Assembly: GCA_025060505.1 (NCBI GenBank)
Contig: JANXBU010000016.1
Location: 1-42,996 of the forward strand
DNA from: Candidatus Calescibacterium sp.
GTDB lineage: Bacteria; Calescibacteriota; Calescibacteriia; Calescibacteriales; Calescibacteriaceae
Direction of reading: 5' to 3'
Length of the DNA: 42,996 nucleotides
Part shown: in pieces, positions 1 through 8,777 of the stretch
Layout of the letters: every line of letters begins with the position of its first letter
Position numbering within the stretch: the first letter of the stretch is position 1
The notes under the pieces: generated by a model
The model's input: the letters and a program-made list of their open reading frames with translations, nothing else
Database searches by the model: none
What the model was told of the DNA's origin: nothing
Translations under genes and position numbers: made by a program

Positions 1-66
1 GCGAGATCGATTGTGAAGTCAAAGAGTTTGAGGGAACTCAAAAAAATTCTTGGAAACAAGAAATGA
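1..66 (+). CDS. C-terminal end of a possible Rpn-family (PD-(D/E)XK) protein, partial
   Basis: The first frame is open from the window edge to a TGA at 64-66 and encodes 21 residues. The tail contains SKSLRELKK, which resembles the tail of the Rpn-family protein at 18.9 kb in this window (SKTLKEFEIK at the same distance from the end). The start lies outside the window. The assignment rests only on this short resemblance, so it could be another gene with a Lys-rich helical tail. Confidence 0.4.
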   Translation, partial: ARSIVKSKSLRELKKILGNKK

Positions 67-641
67 TTTGATTACAAATCTTCAATATTGTAACTTTTCG
101 ATATCCTGCTGTGTTTTGGTATCATTTTGTTCAAAAGATGCTGCTCAGCAGCACTGTAAGTGTATTGATTGTTTTTTATAGGAGATTATCATAAAGAAAC
201 CGTTAGAAAATTTTCAAACATCCTTCGTATTTTTAATATCCAAAAATATTTCGAGGTAAAATTTTTTGTTGGAGTGCTTAATGAAACTTGTATGTTCTGC
301 TAAGAAGTTCAGATAACAGAACTACTGAAAATTTTTTGAGAATTTATTGTATTATCTAATCGTTCTGCAATAAACTTGTAATAGATTTTTTCGCCCGTTG
401 AAATCAAAGAATTTATTCTCACAGGTTTCAAAGTTTGAGATTTTTATTCGGAAATTTTTTATTTTTCCGACGAAGCAAATTTTTTGCGAAGCATTTGAGT
501 TTCTCAATAGAAAAAGGACGCATGTATAGGCAAAGTTTGAAATATGATTTTTTGGTGTAGGATTCGGATGCAATCTATGTTTTTACGAGGCTTGAGTGAA
601 TTGAGTGAATTGATAGTAATTTTGCTTGTAATTGAGGTTTT
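67..641. other. AT-rich stretch without a convincing gene
   Basis: No frame has coding character; the 73-codon minus-strand frame at 352-573 has no recognisable motif. A 10-bp direct repeat (TTGAGTGAAT) runs in tandem at about 592-611, just downstream of the response regulator stop. No convincing terminator is seen. Confidence 0.5.
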
Positions 642-1022
642 TCACTTCGCTCCTTTTGATTTTATGAGACTTGCAACTTTTGTAAGGAACTGATCTACCT
701 TTACGGGTTTAACGAAATACATATCTGCACCGGCTTCAAACGCCATCTGCATATCTTTTTCTCCAGCTTCTGTTGAGACCATAACCACAGGTGTGTCTTT
801 GTATTTTGCTGTTTTTCTGAGCCGTCTGACAAATGATATTCCATCTAATGAAGGCATATTTATGTCAACAACAAAAAGTTTTACATCATGTTCAAGTGAT
901 TTTTCAATTGCATCAAGTCCATCAACAGCTTCAACTGGTTGGAAGCCAAGTTTCGCAACCAAGTTAGACATAATTTTCCTTACTATCTCTGAATCGTCAA
1001 CAACAAGTGCTGCATCAGCCAT
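642..1022 (-). CDS. CheY-like single-domain response regulator
   Basis: This 126-residue protein is a stand-alone receiver domain of the CheY type that relays phosphoryl signals from a histidine kinase. The acidic pair is D9/D10, the phospho-acceptor D53 (VVDINMPSLDG), the switch S83/T84 and the conserved lysine K105 in VKP. There is no output domain, so it acts by protein-protein contact, for example with the flagellar switch or a pilus motor. No kinase or che gene is near, so the pathway is unknown. I chose the ATG at 1022 over one 27 bases upstream because the homology begins there and a TATATT hexamer lies 6 nt before it, inside the longer frame. Confidence 0.9.
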   Translation of the reverse strand: MADAALVVDDSEIVRKIMSNLVAKLGFQPVEAVDGLDAIEKSLEHDVKLFVVDINMPSLDGISFVRRLRKTAKYKDTPVVMVSTEAGEKDMQMAFEAGADMYFVKPVKVDQFLTKVASLIKSKGAK

Positions 1023-1028
1023 ACTGAT

Positions 1029-1034
1029 AATATA
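1029..1034 (-). promoter_or_regulatory. -10 hexamer for a leaderless response regulator mRNA
   Basis: TATATT on the minus strand occupies -12 to -7 relative to the ATG at 1022, so transcription would start at or beside the start codon. No Shine-Dalgarno sequence is present. Confidence 0.5.
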
Positions 1035-1086
1035 ATTTCGGAAAGACAAATTTTCGCTTTATTTCTAATATTTTCTAATAAATTTT

Positions 1087-1092
1087 TATATT
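1087..1092 (+). promoter_or_regulatory. -10 hexamer for a leaderless outer-membrane protein mRNA
   Basis: TATATT occupies -13 to -8 relative to the ATG at 1100 and is followed by six A and one C. No Shine-Dalgarno sequence is seen. Confidence 0.5.
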
Positions 1093-1099
1093 AAAAAAC

Positions 1100-2431
1100 A
1101 TGAGAAGAATAAAAATAGTTTGTTTTTTCTTCTTTGCGGTTTTGGTGAAAAATGCGTATTCTTATGATTTTTCGTTATCGGGCTATTTTCAGAATTTTGT
1201 GGTCTTCAAAACCGACAAAGATTTTGATCCATCGGAATCAATATATGAACCATGGGGTCAAACAGCCGGAGCAATAGGAACTTACACGGAGCCTAGGCTG
1301 AAATTTTCAATAGGGGAAACTATCATAGCTGCTGAGCCTCTGTTGGGATTCAATGTGTGGAGTAGAAATTCTCCGTTCTCACGTCCAGATCAGGAAGAAA
1401 GAAGCCAGCTGATATTTCTATTAAGACAACTTTATTCTGAAACAAAATTTTCATCGTTGAAAGTCAGAGCAGGATACCAGTATTTTGCAGATCCAATTGG
1501 TATTTTTCTTAGATTCTGGATTGGAGGAGCTAACTTCAAATTCGGGAATTTCAGATTATTTCTCGGACAAATTCCAGATCAAACATTCGAGGGACTCGAT
1601 ATATTCTCGAACAATTTCATAAATGATACATTTGTTCTATCATTTGATTTCATACAAAAAAGTAAAGAAGAAGATATAAATGTTCTTCCGATGGTTCAAT
1701 CTGGATTTTTTGCTGGAATATACAATGTTCTTGATAACTCTATTGTGAGGAAGCCACTTTTTGTATCCAATATTGTTGCTGGGTATGGGTATGACACAGA
1801 CGATTTGAATATAACAGCCGGTGTCGCACTACAAGGTGGTGTGAAAGCAAAGTCATCTCAGGATCTTAAAAGTGAAACAATTGTTGCTGGAGCGTTTGAA
1901 GTTTCTGCGGTAAGTAAGGGGCAATCACCCGTAGGTGGTGAGATAATGTTTCTTAGTCCAGACAATTCAAAATATAGAGATGGTATAAATACAGCTTTTC
2001 TTTATTCTGGAAAATCACTCAGCAGAACAATATTGCTTACAGAAGATGAAATAATATTCAAATCAGATAATCTTGATCTCAATGTTGGAGAAAAAGTATC
2101 AGTCTTTCAAAACATAAGACCAGGGTTCATTGTCGCAGATGTTTGGACTGAGCTGAGTTTGTCTGATTCATGGAAGATAACTCCACTGATTGGTGGAGCG
2201 TTTTCTCTTATTAAAGAAAATTCTTCAACAGATGACTCATTTTTATCAAACTTCTTCGGTCTTGAATTCACCCCGATAATATCTTATAGAAAAGATAACA
2301 TAATTTTTGACTTTGCTAATGTTTTTTTTGTACCGGGAGACGCTTCGCTGACATTCTTGAATTCAATTAATCCATATGAAAAAAGAACATTTATATGGAG
2401 TGTTGATCTTTCTCTAAGGATAGTTTTCTAG
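1100..2431 (+). CDS. putative outer-membrane beta-barrel protein
   Basis: The 443-residue product starts with a signal peptide (MRRIKIV, a hydrophobic core, probable cleavage after NAYS near residue 22). The rest is rich in alternating polar/hydrophobic segments with many aromatic residues, and the final strand ends in a hydrophobic residue (LSLRIVF), a pattern of outer-membrane barrels that ends with a C-terminal F. A porin or alginate-export-like barrel is plausible, but I do not recognise the family. It is transcribed away from the response regulator with 77 bp between the start codons. Confidence 0.6.
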   Translation: MRRIKIVCFFFFAVLVKNAYSYDFSLSGYFQNFVVFKTDKDFDPSESIYEPWGQTAGAIGTYTEPRLKFSIGETIIAAEPLLGFNVWSRNSPFSRPDQEERSQLIFLLRQLYSETKFSSLKVRAGYQYFADPIGIFLRFWIGGANFKFGNFRLFLGQIPDQTFEGLDIFSNNFINDTFVLSFDFIQKSKEEDINVLPMVQSGFFAGIYNVLDNSIVRKPLFVSNIVAGYGYDTDDLNITAGVALQGGVKAKSSQDLKSETIVAGAFEVSAVSKGQSPVGGEIMFLSPDNSKYRDGINTAFLYSGKSLSRTILLTEDEIIFKSDNLDLNVGEKVSVFQNIRPGFIVADVWTELSLSDSWKITPLIGGAFSLIKENSSTDDSFLSNFFGLEFTPIISYRKDNIIFDFANVFFVPGDASLTFLNSINPYEKRTFIWSVDLSLRIVF

Positions 2432-2539
2432 TTTGATTAGCTGGTGGAAGAATATAATATTCAGAAACTAACTCAAAAAAATTGATATAAGTCCTACAAT
2501 TTAGACGAAATGATTCTATGCTTTTTTAATCTTTCAATT

Positions 2540-3514
2540 TTACATATATATCCTCCAAAGACCGGCATCTTGGGCATATTTTACAGCCTGTTTGTATTCT
2601 TCATAAGTTATTCTGCGCGTGAGTTCTGGGTAATTCCTTGGCTTCTGTTCAACGAGTCCCGCTGGGTAGTATTGATCCATTATGTTTACAAATGTATCTT
2701 TTGATATTTCATTGGAAATGTATTCCATTATTTTTTTTGTATCTTCAAGACATCCGGGCATAACAAGATGTCTCAAAATTATACCTCGTAGAGCCAGACC
2801 ATTTTCATCAACTACAAGATCACCAACTTGCTGATGCATAATTTTGACGATCTTCTTTGCTACATCAGGGTAATCTCTGACACCAAGATATCTCCACGAT
2901 TTTTCTGGATTCCATAGTTTGAAATCTGGCATGTATATATCTACAACATCTTTCATGATCTCCAATGACTCTTCTGAGTCGTATGAGCTTGTGTTATAAA
3001 CTATTGGGATTCTCAGACCCATCTGGACGGCGTAGTAAATTGATTCTATAACCTGTGGGACAACATGTTCTGGTGTGACAAAGTTTATGTTGTGGCATCC
3101 TATTTCTTGTAGTTTTATCATAATTTGTGCTATCTCCTTTGCAGTAAGTTCAAGGCTCTCTTCTGCTTTCCAAGATATACTGAAGTTCTGACAGAAGACG
3201 CATCTGAGGTTGCAGTATGCAAAGAATATGGTTCCCGAGCCTCGCCATCCTCGAAGCGGTCTTTCTTCTCCAAAATGAGGAAATGCACTTGAAACAAGAG
3301 CGTATCTCCCAACTCTGCAAACTCCAACTTTTTTGTATCTATCTACTCCACAGTTTCTGGGACATATACGGCAGTCTTTCAATGATTCAAGGGCTCTATC
3401 TACTTTCTCTTTTAATCTCCAGAGTCCGTTTTCAATGAGCTTTAAGTAAGCTGGGACGAAGTCTTTTCTATGAACAACAAAATTTTTTTCGGGCTCTGTT
3501 TTGAAATTCCTCAT
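2540..3514 (-). CDS. radical SAM protein of the COG1313 (PflX/PflA-like) family
   Basis: The 324-residue protein has the radical SAM CxxxCxxC motif as CNLRCVFC (C101, C105, C108), which would bind a [4Fe-4S] cluster and S-adenosylmethionine. An N-terminal four-cysteine segment (C48, C51, C55, C66, CRICPRNCGVDR...GVC) is typical of the COG1313 proteins annotated as pyruvate formate-lyase activating enzyme homologues. No glycyl radical enzyme or AmmeMemoRadiSam partner is near, so the substrate is unknown. Length and motifs look intact. It is divergent from purN; a TATTTT hexamer sits at -12 to -7 of the ATG. Confidence 0.85.
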   Translation of the reverse strand: MRNFKTEPEKNFVVHRKDFVPAYLKLIENGLWRLKEKVDRALESLKDCRICPRNCGVDRYKKVGVCRVGRYALVSSAFPHFGEERPLRGWRGSGTIFFAYCNLRCVFCQNFSISWKAEESLELTAKEIAQIMIKLQEIGCHNINFVTPEHVVPQVIESIYYAVQMGLRIPIVYNTSSYDSEESLEIMKDVVDIYMPDFKLWNPEKSWRYLGVRDYPDVAKKIVKIMHQQVGDLVVDENGLALRGIILRHLVMPGCLEDTKKIMEYISNEISKDTFVNIMDQYYPAGLVEQKPRNYPELTRRITYEEYKQAVKYAQDAGLWRIYM

Positions 3515-3561
3515 ATATAAAAAATAGTAATTTTTGTGTCCAAGGTTTTATCCTTTAAACT

Positions 3562-3567
3562 TATCGT
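3562..3567 (+). promoter_or_regulatory. -10 hexamer supporting the purN start
   Basis: TATCGT occupies -13 to -8 relative to the ATG at 3575, the start at which PurN homology begins. Confidence 0.35.
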
Positions 3568-3574
3568 TTGTGAT

Positions 3575-4222
3575 ATGAAGCACAAGATTGTGGTATTCGC
3601 ATCTGGTAGCGGTTCAAACTTCGAAAACATAGTTTTGAAGTCAAAAGAAAATTATATTCCAGCAGAGGTATCTTGTCTGGTAACAGACAAAGCTGGAGCA
3701 GGTGCTATTAAGAGAGCGATCAGGTATGGAGTAAAAGTCGTAGTTGTAAACTGGAAACCGAGATATTTAGGTGAAAAAAATGCACTTTGTGTTTTGGAGA
3801 AAGAAAATCCATCACTTGTTGTATTCGCTGGATTTATGAAAGTTGTTTCCCCAGAATTTGTTTCACATTGGAGAGGAAAGATTTTGAATATTCATCCGGC
3901 TTTGCTCCCAGCTTTTGAGGGAACGACAAACGCTATAGAACTTTCTGTAGAAAAAAGAGTTAGGATTGCCGGTTGCACGGTTCATTTTGTAGATGAATCG
4001 GTTGATGGCGGACCTATTATAGCACAAGCTGCTACCTTAATAGATCCAGATGAGGAAATCGAGAAAATAGAACAAAAAATCCATTCGCTTGAGCATAAAA
4101 TTTATCCTGCTGTTATAAAAGGAATTCTTGAAGGAAAAATAATTTTTGATCAACAGAATAACAGAGTTATATTCAAGGATAATAAAATGCAACTTTCTTC
4201 TATATTTTCAATTGAGATCTAA
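3575..4222 (+). CDS. purN: phosphoribosylglycinamide formyltransferase
   Basis: PurN transfers a formyl group from 10-formyltetrahydrofolate to GAR in cytoplasmic purine synthesis. Counting from the ATG at 3575, the catalytic set is N105 and H107 (NIHPALLP) and D144 (VDESVDGGPI), matching E. coli N106/H108/D144. The N-terminal FASGSGSNFE is the phosphate-binding loop. Length is 215 residues, close to the family norm. An in-frame TTG-type start 39 bases upstream exists, but conservation begins at MKHKIVVF. No other pur gene is in the window. It converges with the next minus-strand gene, with only 22 bp between stops. Confidence 0.93.
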   Translation: MKHKIVVFASGSGSNFENIVLKSKENYIPAEVSCLVTDKAGAGAIKRAIRYGVKVVVVNWKPRYLGEKNALCVLEKENPSLVVFAGFMKVVSPEFVSHWRGKILNIHPALLPAFEGTTNAIELSVEKRVRIAGCTVHFVDESVDGGPIIAQAATLIDPDEEIEKIEQKIHSLEHKIYPAVIKGILEGKIIFDQQNNRVIFKDNKMQLSSIFSIEI

Positions 4223-4244
4223 GGGTACCTATAAGTTTTGCGTT

Positions 4245-5087
4245 TTACTTTTCAAATCTTTTTGCTCTGATCATTACAAGTGAGACAGTAAAAGCTATTG
4301 TATGCACCAGAGCAGCTATATAAAGAAACTTATCTGATGTAAGAGAGTCTCTGAGTAATTTTGATAGCAGAATCAGAACAGGATTACATAAAAGGTAGGC
4401 AACTGAGTTGAAAATAGAAGGGGAGCATGATACCTGAGAGAAAAAAGTTGACGATATATATATGACTTCTTTTTTGCCTTTTTCATCTTCTTCTGAAAGC
4501 AGCTCAGCTATATCTTTGCCGAACCTACTTTTTGGTGATCTGATTTGTAATTTTATTTTTTCAAATTTAACTGTTCTTTCCCCATCAAACAGAAAACCGT
4601 TTTCGGCAATTATGATACCTTTTTTGATTTCTATGTTCTTGGCAAAAAGAAGATTATTCCCCCAGACAACAAATTCTCTGTTTTTCCTTTTTTGAATTTT
4701 CAGAGATGAAACCAAATTCTCTTCAATTAGATAGAATGCTTTTGGAGATAAAACGAAAGCTACTGATACTGATAGAACAAAAGATAAAAACGAAAGGAGA
4801 AATATGAATCGAAGAAAATTTCTATTTGATAGACCGAATACCTTAAGATAATTCAGTTTTTCTCTGAGATCTCTGATGGTCAAGCTCAAAGATATGAAAT
4901 AGGAAAATGTCAGCGTGAAAGGTAGAATATAGATAGAAAAAAGTGGTATTAAGATAAGATTTTCTGTATAGTATGATTTGTATCTTAGTGCAGAAACTAT
5001 TAGCGAGAAAATATATATAACCGGAACAAAGAAGGAGAACTCATTCAGAAACCTTTTGATTATATATAAACGGAGTTCTTCAGACAT
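4245..5087 (-). CDS. LptF/LptG-type (YjgP/YjgQ) permease
   Basis: The 280-residue protein has about six hydrophobic segments in the LptF/LptG layout: two or three N-terminal membrane helices, a central soluble beta-rich part (about residues 135-215) and C-terminal helices. These permeases work with LptB and LptC to extract lipopolysaccharide from the inner membrane, implying a diderm envelope. It is shorter than the usual 350-390 residues, because the periplasmic domain is reduced. Which of the pair it is cannot be told; no lptB or partner permease is nearby. Confidence 0.6.
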   Translation of the reverse strand: MSEELRLYIIKRFLNEFSFFVPVIYIFSLIVSALRYKSYYTENLILIPLFSIYILPFTLTFSYFISLSLTIRDLREKLNYLKVFGLSNRNFLRFIFLLSFLSFVLSVSVAFVLSPKAFYLIEENLVSSLKIQKRKNREFVVWGNNLLFAKNIEIKKGIIIAENGFLFDGERTVKFEKIKLQIRSPKSRFGKDIAELLSEEDEKGKKEVIYISSTFFSQVSCSPSIFNSVAYLLCNPVLILLSKLLRDSLTSDKFLYIAALVHTIAFTVSLVMIRAKRFEK

Positions 5088-5270
5088 AGGAACAAAACAA
5101 TGGAATATTTTTCAATGACCAAATAAACATATAAATTATTTACGGAAATTGTGCCTATTGGATAAAGTAGATATTAACTTTATATCTTGTGTTTCATGCT
5201 GTTTTTTTAATTTGCTATGGTTTTGTGGCAGATCAAGAATAAGGGAGGAAAATACGATTTTTTGAAAATT

Positions 5271-5870
5271 ATGAAGCAAACCTCTTTTGTTTTTATTTGT
5301 TTCTCTGTTTTTTTTGTCTTTCTTTTTGCTTCTTTTGATATCGGTTATTCGCAACAAAGGGATGAAACTGAGGAAAGATACAAGGAAGAGCTGAGGCGTC
5401 TTCAGAAAGAGATAGAAATGCTGAAGCTCAAAATACTTGAAACAAGAAAAGCTCTAAAAAACTTTGAAGATATGATACTTCTTGGAACTCTTACTGGAAC
5501 AAAAATAACTGTATATTACAAAAACGATCTCAAAACAGCGGAGGTTCAAGATATAAGTGTAGTTCTTGATGGATTTGAGGTGTCAAGAATAAAGGATGAA
5601 AAGAAAATAAAAGAGGCGGGAGCAAAAGAAATATTGATATACGATGAAGCGGAAGCTATTCCGGGGAAACATGTTATCGACATTGTCTTTACAATAAAAG
5701 GTGAAAAGATTTTCAAAAAAGCTATCAGGTATGATTTCGATGTAGAAAGGAATATAGCAACAGTGATAAAAGTTAGAACTCAAAGGATTCCGACAAGCAA
5801 AGCTGAAAAGATACCAGAAGATATAGATATACTTATAAGCTCTGAGAAATCAAAGTTAATATCCAAATGA
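5271..5870 (+). CDS. periplasmic coiled-coil protein of unknown function
   Basis: Starting from the ATG at 5271 the protein has 199 residues: a signal peptide (hydrophobic run ending near SYS), a coiled coil of about 35 residues rich in E, K and L (ERYKEELRRLQKEIEMLK), and a beta-rich domain with VVLDGFEVSR and PGKHVIDIVFTIKG. A longer frame opens at 5217, but the signal peptide argues for 5271. It overlaps the next gene by an ATGA junction, so the two are translationally coupled. I do not recognise the domain; pairing with a PilP/GspC-like protein suggests a pilus or secretion accessory role. Confidence 0.6.
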   Translation: MKQTSFVFICFSVFFVFLFASFDIGYSQQRDETEERYKEELRRLQKEIEMLKLKILETRKALKNFEDMILLGTLTGTKITVYYKNDLKTAEVQDISVVLDGFEVSRIKDEKKIKEAGAKEILIYDEAEAIPGKHVIDIVFTIKGEKIFKKAIRYDFDVERNIATVIKVRTQRIPTSKAEKIPEDIDILISSEKSKLISK

Positions 5871-6277
5871 TTTTTGGTGAAAAAAGGTTCTTTTTTATTA
5901 TCTTTGGGGTTTTATGTTTTTTTCTATCTTTTTTACATCCAAAAGTCTTCGCCCAGAGCAAAAAACAAATACTACTTGAGGTCAAAAAAGATCCATTTGC
6001 AATAGAGATTGATAAAAAAGATCAAGAAAGAAAAGCAAAAGATGTAAGACCAGAAAAAGAAAAAAACAGAACAAAGGAAGAGAAGCTTTCGTTCAAACTT
6101 CTTGGAGTTTCAATATCTGGGGAAACAAAGGTAGTTCTGTTTAGCGTTGATGATCAGACATACATACTTTCAGAAGGTGATTCAGTTCCAGCTTTACCAA
6201 ACATCAAGATCAAAAAAATATCCGAAGATTACATTGAGTTAATCTTTGGAAAGGAAGAATTCAGGTTAAGTTTTTGA
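5867..6277 (+). CDS. PilP/GspC-like periplasmic protein
   Basis: The 136-residue protein has an N-terminal signal or anchor (FFFIIFGVLCFFLSFL), a Lys/Glu-rich linker (about residues 45-72) and a small beta domain (LSFKLLGVSISGETKVVLF ... LSEGDSVPALPNIKIKKI). That arrangement, with a Gxx(v)SG then a 'gD' and 'I..I' pattern, is that of the PilP/GspC homology region, which in type IV pilus and type II secretion systems links the inner-membrane complex to the secretin. Its start overlaps the stop of the previous gene (ATGA). No pilus genes are adjacent, so the role is inferred. Confidence 0.5.
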   Translation: MIFGEKRFFFIIFGVLCFFLSFLHPKVFAQSKKQILLEVKKDPFAIEIDKKDQERKAKDVRPEKEKNRTKEEKLSFKLLGVSISGETKVVLFSVDDQTYILSEGDSVPALPNIKIKKISEDYIELIFGKEEFRLSF

Positions 6278-6295
6278 TTTACATCTCCAAGACAT

Positions 6296-6336
6296 GATTA
6301 GTGCAGTTAAAAGAATACTTGCTCTAATCTTTTTTC
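6296..6336 (+). terminator. rho-independent terminator overlapping the convergent gene's stop
   Basis: GATTAG at 6296-6301 pairs with CTAATC at 6324-6329, with a further GCA/TGC inner stem, and is followed by seven T (6330-6336). It would end the periplasmic/PilP-like operon and physically overlaps the stop codon and last codons of the minus-strand cysteine synthase gene. Confidence 0.55.
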
Positions 6337-7370
6337 CATCTTATTTTTGTGATTATCTCTGTGAATTTCTTATCTTCCCATAGTCTGGAAGAAAAGTATC
6401 TATCGCCAGAGTCTGGGAATAGCATAACAATGCTGTAATCTTTTTTTGGGTATGATCCATCTGTTAGAAGTTCTTTTATGAGTATTTCTGTGGCTTTCAT
6501 AACTGCGCCAGCTGATCCTCCGACAAAAAGTCCTTCTTTCAGAGCAAGAAGTCTGCACATCTGGTATGCATCTTCGGTTTTTACTCTTATGTATGAATCG
6601 GGAAATTTAGTGTCAAAAATAGGTGGTATAAAAGAGAAATTTGTGTTTCTGAGTCCTTCGAGTCCATGAATTGGTTCTTCTGGTTCAACCGCAATTATTT
6701 TGATGTTTTTGTTGAGTTCTTTTAGTCTTTTCCCGTTGCCCATTATAACTCCACCTGTTCCAACTCCACCTACGAAAAAATCAATTTTTCCCTGTGTGTC
6801 TTTCCATATTTCAAGAGAAGTTGTAAGATAGTGAGCAAGAGGGTTAGCAGCATTTGAATACTGGTCTGGTTTGAAGTATTTTGATGGATTTGATTCATAC
6901 ATTTTTTTGGCTTCAATTATTGCTCCGTCTGATCCTTCAAGTGGATTTGTTAATTTAAGTTCAGCTCCAAATATGGTTAGGATTTTTAGTCGCTCAAAAG
7001 AAGCATTTGCTGGTATGCATAAAACGACTTTTATTCCCAAGACAGCTCCTATCATTGCGTATGCTATTCCTGTATTTCCGGAAGTTGAGTCAAGTATTAT
7101 CTTATCTCTTGTGAGTTCTCCGGATCTTATACCATGTTCAATCATACAGAGCGCTGGTCTATCTTTTACAGAGCCGCCAGGGTTGAATCCTTCAAGTTTA
7201 GCCCAAAGGGAGATATTGTCTGGTATGCCGAGGTATTTCTTAATTCTCTCAAGTTTTATAAGCGGAGTGTTTCCTATTTTCGATATTATAGAGTATTTTT
7301 TTGCGTTTTCGAAAATTTCGACTAACTCTGCGTCCACCTTTTCAGTTTTTGTAGTCTTGTAATCTATCAT
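6324..7370 (-). CDS. cysteine synthase family PLP enzyme
   Basis: This is a fold-type II PLP enzyme making cysteine from O-acetylserine or O-phosphoserine and a sulfide donor, or a cystathionine beta-synthase relative. Counting from the ATG at 7370, the PLP lysine is K69 in GGSVKDR; SGNTG is the substrate loop and GVGTGG the phosphate cup. Length is 348 residues, slightly longer than CysK. The start overlaps the end of thrC by 29 bp; a GTG at 7337, four bases after the thrC stop, is an alternative that trims 11 residues. It is the last gene of a minus-strand set with ttuB, ttuA and thrC. Whether CysK, CysM or CBS cannot be settled here. Confidence 0.85.
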   Translation of the reverse strand: MIDYKTTKTEKVDAELVEIFENAKKYSIISKIGNTPLIKLERIKKYLGIPDNISLWAKLEGFNPGGSVKDRPALCMIEHGIRSGELTRDKIILDSTSGNTGIAYAMIGAVLGIKVVLCIPANASFERLKILTIFGAELKLTNPLEGSDGAIIEAKKMYESNPSKYFKPDQYSNAANPLAHYLTTSLEIWKDTQGKIDFFVGGVGTGGVIMGNGKRLKELNKNIKIIAVEPEEPIHGLEGLRNTNFSFIPPIFDTKFPDSYIRVKTEDAYQMCRLLALKEGLFVGGSAGAVMKATEILIKELLTDGSYPKKDYSIVMLFPDSGDRYFSSRLWEDKKFTEIITKIRWKKD

Positions 7371-8607
7371 CGTAAAGCTTCTGGAAATTTTCAATTGTTG
7401 GTTCTATAATTTTTATTGGCGGTACAGATTCAGCAAGAGCTTCTTGGGTTTTGAGACCGTTTCCGGTCAGACATATAAGAGAAGAATCGCTCTTTGATAT
7501 TTTTCCGGAGTGAAGTAGTCTGATGAATGCTCCGAACGTTACTCCACCAGCTGTTTCGGTGTATATACCTTCTTTTTCAGCGAGAATCTTTATAGCTTCG
7601 ATGATTTCTTTATCTGATGGTGATTCTGCGTATCCTTTGGATTCTCTTATGACTTTGATGGAGTAATATCCGTCTGGTGGATTTCCTATAGCGAGGGATT
7701 TGGCTATTGTTTTAGGTTCTTTGACGGGAGTAAATATTGAAAGGTCTTTTTTTACGGCATTGACAACCGGAGCACAACCTTCTGGCTGAGCGCCGTACAT
7801 TCTTGTTTCAACTTCTTTCAGTAGCCCTAATCTTTCAAACTCCTTGAATGCTTTCCATATTTTCACTATAAGGGAGCCACCTGCTATTGGAACGACAACA
7901 TGATCTGGCAGACGAAAAGAAAGTTGCTCGGCTATTTCGAATCCGTAAGTTTTTGAACCTTCCGAGTAAAATGGTCTTATGTTTATGTTGACAAATGCTA
8001 TTTTGTATCTTTCAGATATTTCAGTACATAGGCGGTTGACATTATCGTAGTTACCTTTTATACCTATAACTTCGGCTCCATACACAGAAGTTGCGAGTAT
8101 TTTGGTTGGTTCAAGATCGTAGGGTATAAATATAAATGCTTTCATACCGTACATAGCAGATATTGAAGCCACCGAGTTTGCAAGATTTCCTGTTGAGGCG
8201 CATGCTACAGCGTTGAATCCAAAATCTTTGGCTTTCTTGACCGCAATTGATACTACTCTATCTTTAAAAGAAAGTGTTGGGAAATTTACTCCGTCGTTTT
8301 TTATCCATATTTCTTTGCATCCAAAATATTTTTCAAGGTTTCTCGCACGAAAAATGGGAGTGAATCCCACATCTTGAACAACAGGATCTCCATCAACGGG
8401 TAAGAGCTCAGCGTATCTCCACATATTTGGCTTTCTTGATTTTATTTTCTTCGCATCAAGTTCTATCGAGTCGTAATCGTATTCAACTTCAAGCGGACCA
8501 AAGCACACCTCACATATGTTTATTGGACCCAAGGGGTATTCTCTCTTGCATTCTCTACACCTCAGACACTTGACATGACTTTTTTGATCCTTTTTTTCCT
8601 TTCTCAT
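7342..8607 (-). CDS. thrC: threonine synthase
   Basis: Threonine synthase converts O-phosphohomoserine to threonine using PLP. The 421-residue protein has a zinc-ribbon-like N terminus (C14, C17, C20, C32, C35), seen in the class that includes archaeal and many thermophile enzymes, then the PLP lysine K115 in LSFKDR, the loop ASTGNLANS and the glycine loop PIAGGSLI. Full length. It overlaps the following cysteine synthase, so the two are probably co-translated. A 170-bp gap without gene or clear terminator separates it from ttuA. Confidence 0.9.
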   Translation of the reverse strand: MRKEKKDQKSHVKCLRCRECKREYPLGPINICEVCFGPLEVEYDYDSIELDAKKIKSRKPNMWRYAELLPVDGDPVVQDVGFTPIFRARNLEKYFGCKEIWIKNDGVNFPTLSFKDRVVSIAVKKAKDFGFNAVACASTGNLANSVASISAMYGMKAFIFIPYDLEPTKILATSVYGAEVIGIKGNYDNVNRLCTEISERYKIAFVNINIRPFYSEGSKTYGFEIAEQLSFRLPDHVVVPIAGGSLIVKIWKAFKEFERLGLLKEVETRMYGAQPEGCAPVVNAVKKDLSIFTPVKEPKTIAKSLAIGNPPDGYYSIKVIRESKGYAESPSDKEIIEAIKILAEKEGIYTETAGGVTFGAFIRLLHSGKISKSDSSLICLTGNGLKTQEALAESVPPIKIIEPTIENFQKLYDDRLQDYKN

Positions 8608-8777
8608 TTTTTTAGCACTAATAATTTTTATTCATTTACCATAATAACAAAAAGTATTGAAATTGTTATTTATCAAAAATTTGTTTGTGAGTGCGGGTAT
8701 TAAGTTAGATGTTTTGCTGCTTGTTCAGAGGTAAAAATTTTTTAAAAAATAGTTCTGATTTGTGTTTTAACTTGAAC

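Noticed and set aside
352-573. 73-codon minus-strand frame
   Set aside because: No conserved motif, no ribosome site and AT-biased composition; likely random.
2452-2464. Palindrome GAATATAATATTC as an operator or terminator
   Set aside because: Purely AT arms in AT-rich DNA, no T run; expected by chance.
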